In this document: positions 53,601 through 62,600 of the stretch, piece by piece
Layout: every line of letters starts with the position of its first letter
How positions within the stretch are numbered: the first letter of the stretch is position 1
NCBI GenBank assembly: GCA_032622095.1
Contig: CP136068.1
Location: 53,962,025-54,026,024, forward strand
Length of the DNA stretch: 64,000 nt
Origin: Siphonodentalium dalli
Lineage: Eukaryota > Mollusca > Scaphopoda > Gadilida > Siphonodentaliidae
Reading direction: 5' to 3'
The notes under the pieces: generated by a model
Seen by the model: the letters and a program-made list of their open reading frames with translations, nothing else
Databases searched by the model: none
What the model was told of the DNA's origin: nothing
Made by a program: the position numbers and the translations under genes

Positions 53601-56600
53601 TGGCTTAGTCCATACAATGGAACACACATTTTGTTTGAGAATATAATCTTCTTCTTAATTATAGATGCACATATTAATCATATTTTGTGTTTAATCTAGT
53701 GAGGAAATTACTAAAACAGTGAAAAATCCCTTCAGTTTGCTCTATTTAAAAAAAATAATTAATCATAAATAAGGCATTTTGGCTCATTCTTCGAAAGTGA
53801 GGCCCCGAAAATGGGCCGAAATCAGGTAAACTTGCATTTTTGAAGGCACACAGCTCGAAAAATACGTAATGAATCTGGGACTGGTTTTCAGTACTGGGTT
53901 CAGGAAACTGAGGACGACACAATACACATCATATTTGTAGGATTTGTGAATTTGATTGTTTTTATAAACATCCATGAAAATCCATAAATTGATGATATGA
54001 CCAAATTTCCCCAAATTTATTTCACGAAATTCACCAATTTCCCTTTTTCCGATTTTTGCCTGTACAAAGCAAGGCCACACTGGTGGAGGAAAGAACACAG
54101 GTGAATAATAGGGATACATACCCACCCCAAAACTGGGAGGGACGGATGCCGGAAAGACGTTGACGAATGGAGAACAGGTCAGAACCCGTGCGGTCAAATC
54201 CCCTGGAGTGGAAGCAGTGGCAGTTGACACATTGAACTGCGTAGGCAGGTAATGTGCTAAACGGACCACTGATGTGGTATAGCTGTAGCAAGTGGCCGGC
54301 TGGTGCAGCGATGGTGCGAACCCGGCGGAACCGGAGGCAGGACCAAGGGCAGCTGCACTTGGACCACCATCGCTGCCCTTCTCTGCGGGGGCTATGGACG
54401 CTGCGACCCTGAGGGAGGAGGCATGTCCACCAACCAACTCCAGCGGAGTCTCCAAGTTAATGGAGGATGCAAGAGAAGGTGCCACGTCAGCAGAGGTGCC
54501 ACGATCATTGAACTTGATAATCGATAGTCAATACTAGATTAGAATCGATGAAGCGTATCTAATAGCAAGGACAGAGGAAGTAGTGCATAATATTCACATG
54601 TGCATAATTTGTATCAGAAACCACAGAGACTGTCCTTCCCATGACAAAAAATATAGTTTCGTTGATTAGAAGGGTGTAATTGCACCGGTAATATAATTGT
54701 AAGTTGGGGTTATCTCAAATCAAAGGTCATTGTGTGATATACCCAAGTCCACTGACAATTTCACATGCCCATAAATTAACGGAGATGGGAAATGTGCTAA
54801 ATATATCTTCGCATATTTTAATATTGATGGTGACCAGGTGGACAAGTGCAAATGGTGAATACCCGTGAATAGAAAATTGCGAGAGCAATCGTTACTGACT
54901 CGTGGGAAGGAAAGCCGGTAATTAGTAATGAGCACAATGCGTTACCAATATCTTTGCGCGATCAATGATCGTTAACCTGTCCGTTGGATATTAAACTGTA
55001 AAACAGGGTATCCAAATATGTCCGTTACTTTTCGACATCCGAAATAAAGAACTCAGAGTAATCGCAGCCGAAAATGGTCATCGAATATCGGCCGTATCAA
55101 CATTTCATCGATTATACGCTTAATCGTGGCACCCCTACCTGTCGGAGGGAAATAACATTACGAAGTTTTCATCGGAAAAGCATTGAGCCTTATGTTCAAT
55201 GTAGAGAGAAGAGGCAAGCCACACTGTGGCTATTTTATCTAGCATCCGTGAGGAAAATTATTGTAATGTAAAATATTGTAAATTATTACTTCCAATACAT
55301 TTGGATAGGATTTTGTCAGGGACCAAACTCCAAACTGGAGCTTAGTGGAGACGACAACACGATATTGCATCCGGTGCAGTGTTAAAAAACCCCGATGAGA
55401 ACCCGAAAGACTCGAAAGAGCATCGGTTTGTTTTATTGAGTATTGTTTTATGCAAACAAAAACGATATTTGTTCGAAGTGATTCTCGTAAATAAAACAAA
55501 ATTGAAATATTTGTTAATGAAAATATCCACCCACGGACTACTGTCATTAATAAGACAGTATTGTAGAATAAAAGATTGTTGAACAATTGTAAAACTAAAT
55601 TGCGAAAATTGGAAAACACGTGCGTAGTGCACGAAATTAGGCAACTGCGTGTTGTCGTTCGCAATAGCATAAAGAGAAACGTTCATGAGAAATGAACAGA
55701 TAAAAAATGCGACTTATCTTGCGTCTAGAAGAATTTAAAATGAATGAGGTCTTGTCTTTCCATCGCTGTTATAGTGAAAGGACTCGCATGATTGGTCCAA
55801 AGAATATATCGCCATTAATTGGCATTTGACAAGTGCGCGTACTCGAGGTATTGCGTACCGATTTTTTTTTTTACGACTTATAGATTTCTTGCAAGCAAGA
55901 ATATATAACCATTAGTTTCAGTGTCCAAGATATATTTGATGGAGATATGACTCGTTCCCATCTACACGTAAATGTCAACATTCATGACAAATTTCATAAA
56001 GATCAGACCAAAGATACGACCTTAGCCCGCGCCAAAGGAAATTGTTGACGGACACACGGACGACGGATGCCAACCCATGGCAATAGCTCAAACTTACAAA
56101 GTAAGTTGAGCTAATAAACCAAGCAATAAGAAGTTTAAATATTTTTATGAATATAGGGAAAAAGTTGTATGATGGGGTTCGTAAATTGATGTTTCCTATT
56201 ATGCCTGTTGCCTATTATGATTTAAAACACACAAAGAGCTTTAATTAACTCTTATATGTTGTATATTTATGTCATCTGTGTATTATATCAATTGTTTGGA
56301 TTTGGAAATAAAAATATGTTTACATCAAAGAGCTTTAATTGATACATGTCATACATATATCTTCGGATACTTACCACGCAGCAGTTTTGATTGCATTTAT
56401 GCCGACCACAATGTTTTTTCTTGTTGCACCTCTTATCACAAGTGAACGGCTTATCACCTAGGGGGAAAAACAGGAAATTCTATCCTAGTCATTTAACCAT
56501 TCATACAATATTTTAAATTCTTATAAGTTTATTAATGACTACATGGTACTGTAAAGAGGGATTATATAAAGCGACTCCCCATCTGATCCATTCTAGATTG

Positions 56601-59600
56601 TATACTGTATGTAGCTATTTATTTTAGTGACCTTAAACTAATGTCTCATATATCATGTCCATGTATACAGTAAAACTGAAGTCATTTAAATGTTCACTCG
56701 AAGTCCTCAGTCACATATTGGTACAGATGCCCAAAATCTCAGGTCACCAATGATACTTTCAATATTGATTGTCCGATGTAGATATTGTGCTTACAAATTA
56801 TAACTCACCATATAAGGCCTTTGCCTCTTGACACAAAAACTCTCGATCTATGTTTCCACATCTACAATTGATTGTTGTCATCCCATCACACGTGTCACAC
56901 TCTCCCTCGTGACATGTCTTCTTACATCTGTGCTCGTTTCCTGCAAACCGCCAGAACAGACAACATCTTGATAAATAAAGAACTCAGAACAAAGATGCTA
57001 CTTAATGTTTTGTGTGTTTTTTTATGCACAAATTAAATAATACAACAACAAAAATAATAAGTTGTTAACTCATTCACTCTACTCCATGTTATGTCAGTGT
57101 CTCATAAAAGACAAATTTTCCAACTCTGTAGGCATCTAATGCATCATTGCAGCTGTCTTCTTCTACCCGCAAAATAAATATCTTAATTGAATGCTACATT
57201 GATTTTTTGTGCGGAGTTCAATCTGATTTATAGTAATAGCAATTGAATGTTCTAAACTTTACTGTATAAACTAAAAGCAACAAAGTGACTGTTATCTAAA
57301 ATGATATGTCTCTTAATTAGGCATGAAATGCATACTTTTAATTTTGTGGCCTATTACTGGCAGAAAATGTACTATTGTGTTATATGATATGCATTTTATT
57401 TAGGGATGAAACAATATTTTCCTAAATAAGTAAAATATATATCTCCTAGAAGTATCTTGCCCACTGAACTATATGGTATATTATCCCAAGTAGGAGGGGT
57501 TAACTCTCTGAGTTGAAAAAAACGTACGAAATTCTATGGTACATATCTTCTGTCATGTTCATGACCCGTGTAATCACGTGATTTCTGACACGTAGTGAAG
57601 GAATCGCCATATTTTTTATCCCCAGTAGGATATTCCTCGTGAGCGGGGTGGGTGCGAAACCCTGGGAGGGAGCTCAGCGTTCAGTGGGCAAGATACTTCT
57701 AGGAGATATATATTTTACTTATTTAGGAAAATATTGTATCTCTGTCAAAGGTATCTTGCCCACTGAACTATATGGTAAAGCATAGAATTTTCTAACAGGT
57801 GGAGGCCACGAGGAAACAAAAACACCGCTATGCATCTGAATCAAAGAACTGGATTGACCTGATAACCTACAATATATACATATACATTGCACAGACATAT
57901 AGATATATATGTATATACATATATATAAATATATACACACATGCACAATAGGACCATAAGCCAATGTAATATTCCATCCTAAAACTAATACCTGTCAGCA
58001 AGCTCAAACGAACAAAAAGTGGCCACTTAAGAGTTTAAGACCCCTGCAAGTAAAGTAAATAGCTTCAGAAGACATGGAGATGGATACGACATTCGCATCG
58101 GAACTTAGGGCTAATAATGTATCAGCCGAGTACTTGCCGGGAAAGGTACAGGTAACACCCCCCCCCCCCCCCCCCCCCCCCCCCCCGAAAGGGGAGAAGC
58201 ATCCATGTTCTAAGGAAATAGAAATAGAAAAATACCCGTTGACAAGAAATCCCCAACCGGGTATTATAAACCCAGGGATGGCTAAATACTAATACCGCAC
58301 CTAACAGGCTAACCCAGGCAGCAAAAGCCGCAAGTAATAACGAAGACCCCCCTTCAAAAACAATAGAACCAACCCCCGAACCAAATCTTGAGTGGGTTGG
58401 GCCGTGTCCCAGTACACGATGAGAGCCCGATGAAAAACCAGCTGCAAGCTCCCAAGAAAGGGCCCGACACCAACTACTTGGAGACATGCCATTGTCGATA
58501 AGGAGGAGGTATCATTGACCAATAGTCTGACCGGGAAGCGAATGGGTATTACACAGACATACGTTGCAAGGCTCAGGCCGTATGAAGAACATGGCTCAGA
58601 ATTGGAGTTTCACAGCAGAAAACTTAGTTTGAAGCCTGGAGTTAGAGATATGACCGACTAAGATGCAATAAGCCATGTCATTTTTCCCTGATGACATTCC
58701 CAAATGTGGAAATGCCCACCTACACAGTTAAACCCAACTGACCAATCACAGGCTACTGAATCCATGACAGAAAGGCAGCCAGGAACCGAAATTCCAATGT
58801 CGTTAAGGTGGAAATCCACAAAAACAAAAATTGGACTAACGATGCATCAGGATTGTGGCACAAGCCCAAACCAGCAGAAACTGACGGCAGGTATGTAATG
58901 AAAAGCAGACCAAGGGCCACCGCGCCCCAACTGTTCGAGCTCTGCTGACTGGTCCCCGACGAGTCGATGGCGCAAGATATCCCTTCTGGTAAGGATGGGG
59001 TGCCCTTTCAATGGGACCCTGTTCCGGAGACAACCATCGCCCGAAGTGCGAATCGAGAGGGCGGATCATATGATCTGGCATCCGACACCCAATGCTAATG
59101 AATCTCGCACGAGGAGAAGCATCTGGCAAGAATTTTCATCCGGCTTTATGAAGTGTGCCCAACACGATTCATATGCTGCCCCACAGGTGCAACATTATCC
59201 TGCATTGGCAATCGCTGAGGTCAGCAAAGGACCTGGCTTAGTATGTTAAATGAGCACTAGGCGAATCAAGCACTATCAGGGAAAACAAAACCATTATGTA
59301 CCGACAACCGAGCCCATAAGAAGAATGACGTATTAGACGCAAAGGCCGATATCACAAAAGCCATTTCGTTCTTCTTTTCCATGCTGCTAATACGCCGTGT
59401 TGCCCATTAAGCCCGAGTGGGGTGCTGAACTAGACCTCATGTCAACAGTGTTCTGAAATTGAGCATATGTCGAACCATGGATAATGGACTCATCTATGTA
59501 TGACTGGACAACAAAAGTGAAATCCATGTTGAGTTAGCACTGAAAGCAACCTGAAGACAAAATATATGTCATTCGTATCTATTACGGAAACACAGCGAGG

Positions 59601-62600
59601 TCGGAGATAAAGCATGTATGCTTGTTTATCTCTGATTCTTGCGTCCCAAATCGAGATGTAAATATTTACCCTATCGAGCACCCGAACCAGTCCAGAACAC
59701 GTCTTAAAAGTCAGGAAAATGAAAGGGCGAGAGTCATATACTAATCTAGTGATATGAATGACTATAGACATTCTCCATCAAAGCCCGTGACCATGAAAGA
59801 GCTGGATGGAACATGGAAAGAAGCAACAACTTATAAAGTAAGAAGTTGAACACATCCCAACCCGAGAACAGTAAAATGGTTGAATACCTCTCAGGATGGT
59901 CGAACCCAGGTCGCCAAGTGTGCAGTCCGATGGCATAACCACCCAGCTCTGACGACGTTAGGCAGGGTACAAATTGACCGGCATCACAGGGCAAGTTGCT
60001 ACCCAAATGCTAACAAAAGCCATGCAACTTGGATCCTATTTCCTCATTTGACTGTCCTAGGGTATGCCAACAGTCGTCCCGTAGTATCCGACTTGGAGTC
60101 CCTGTTGATAGTCCAGAAAGCCCACCAAATGCGGCCAATGGGTTCGATGGGTAGCCCCAACCCGCGACCTGTTTGGTGGGACTATCATCCTGAGTGCTAA
60201 TTACGCCAATGAAGGGAACTCTATACATCGACAAGTGACAGTGTCCTGGTCGTAAAGGTTTCTATCTCTTCCTTGGAAACACTTGAAACAAGGGAAAGCA
60301 CTCTGATGTTCTGTTAAATTGTAAATGATTGTAGAACAATGCTATCAAATCATGTCAATCTGAGGTTATTTGCTAATCAAAATTCGACATTAATTTTCTT
60401 CCTGCGCTTGGCTGCATCAGTGAACACTGAACAACTAACTGAGCTCCCTCGTAAGCGCATGTAAAGGTGACCCGAAAGGAATGTCGAAAGCCCTTTCACC
60501 TCGTGCTGGAGCGACTGCTCGATTTGACCCTGATCTCCATCCGTCGATGGGGTGTTAACATCACAATACACCACGACAAGCTTCATTTCTAATTGCATGT
60601 GAGGTCTGGTCATTGGGGACCCCGGAGGAATGTCCAGAGCCTATACATCTCGGGGTGGAGCAGCAGCAGGACCGATCCCGATATCCAACCGACCGAACTG
60701 GCGATGGGAGGTTAGTAGGTACCAGTTCCCAAGCAAGCTTCCTGCTATAATGGCGTCAGGGAATAAGATCTTTTGTTTTCATTTAAAATCAAACCCGAAG
60801 TTACTGGCAGCTGTTGGCCAGAATGCGGCCAGTAACCTGTCTGCCAAGCCCCCGGAAGTGGTGACTTATAATAAGGAGGAAACAAGCCTGTGAACTGTGA
60901 TCCCATTCCAAGCCCAGCTGGGGCAGAAGGCATGGAGGATAAACTTTCAGGTGCCAAATAATTGCGTAAATGTAATAATTTGAGAAAAAGTCTCCTAATT
61001 TGAATTGAGACAAAGTAAAATGGCCATTCGACTAGTAATTTTAGCCCAAATTTCCACACACTATGATCATAAGGCACCGGAGAGCATGGTCAGGGACCAC
61101 TGTGGGTGTATCCCCCAGCCGCGCTGACCCCGAGATGACGACTTGTAGCGATGGACGGCGTGTGTCGAGTGTTTTAGTAGAGCTCAGTGGTCACGTCAAC
61201 AGCCAACGGTCGACCCGCAGAAGCAGATTGACGTCCCGTTCGATAGTCCAGGGAGCGCACCAACGTGACTAATGGGTTCAATGTGTAGCCCCAACCCGCG
61301 CCCTGTTTGGTGTGACTATCGCCCCGAGTGCTAATTACGCCAATTAGAGGAACACGATATATCGGCAAGTCAGAGAAGGATACAGGGATGTTTTGATACC
61401 TGTTACAGGTTTGGGTGCCCAAACTATAGAGACCCAAATGTCCCCAAATTCCATGTAGATAGTATTTATTCCAGTTGGATCTTCCATATTTTCAAGGAAT
61501 TTTTCTACAATTCAACAAAATGTCCTAGTAATGCAAATCATCAGCCCGCAGATGATATTATAGTCTATAATATGGAGCCTTTATTTGCACAATCAAGTAT
61601 CCAGTACTGAATATTTTAACATCCAAATTTATATGGGCACATACTCAAATACAGAACAGGTGTCCCCAAACAAAAATTCTCTGGATCCTTCCCCGCGAGT
61701 TTGTCCGTGTCCTAGGGGAAGCAACTCGTGTGAGCTACGGGTTCGATGGGTAGCCCCAACCCGCGTCCTGTGTGGTGTGACTATCGCTCCGAGTGCTAAT
61801 TACGCCAATTAGAGGAACCCTATATATCGACTTTCGTTCTCTATTCTTGGGACCTCGAAACGAGGGAAGCGACGTCAAGGGGAGCTACGGGGAAGGCGAT
61901 TCATGAACCTGTTCTTACCTCGATGAGCAGTCCTGTGAAAGTAATTAATGAGATTACGAACAATCACAAATACACCTGTTGTGTTATGTTACCATGTCTG
62001 TGCCAACCAAGGCAGTAACAGCTCCATTGTTGGTTAAAAAGGTTCAAATTGACATTCAGGATTTTACAATCCTATCAGCGTATTCCACAAGCGTTAAAAC
62101 AGTGCTTTTGTCTTCAGTTTTACACCAGACGATGTTATTGTTAACGTCTAAAGAAAGCCGTAAAACGAAAAAATGAACTTGAAAGTAAGTCACCTAATTT
62201 CGTGATACCTTTAACCACCGTCAACGAACGTGGTAACTTAAATTATACGTCACCTGTATGCCATAGATTTGTTATAAAGAAAACGATCAGCGTCTTTAGT
62301 CATATCCAATGGTGCCTCGAATGTTCTGTCGTTAATAGGCCAGAAATTCTTACATTGTCGGCATAAACAACGGATATTACTTGATTTGACCGATTAAAAT
62401 TATGGAAGACAAAGTCCGTTAAAACGAAACGAGTCATCCATTTCCGATCTTATATTCGGAACAAAACCGCGTAATCTTTATGTGAATTGTTACATAATTT
62501 TCAACTATAAGCAAAGAAATAATGTTGTTTGTATAAAACAAAAACAAAACTGATTTTGCTATACAAACTGCAACTTAGCTTCGTATTCTTTGTGAGAGAT

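Larger units (their letters stand above)
48688..55946 (+). mobile_element. E3: two-part fold-back element, separate family
   Basis: Unit A (48688-49060) has ~55-bp perfect inverted ends; a 2-bp 'at' then joins unit B (49063 to 55946, ends 'atctccttcaaatatatctt' / inverse, two differences). The X arm (48730-48935) is an inverted copy of 55735-55925 with about four differences in 200 bp. 'at' at 48686-48687 and 55947-55948 is a plausible 2-bp duplication and equals the internal spacer. It carries AACTAATGG where E1, E2 and E4 have AACTATATGG. The interior is loaded with later insertions. It lies in the intron between exons c and d. Confidence 0.85.

Noticed and set aside
53784-54485. 233-codon minus-strand frame
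   Set aside because: It crosses from a palindrome arm into E3 repeat DNA, so it cannot be one gene; composition is not protein-like.
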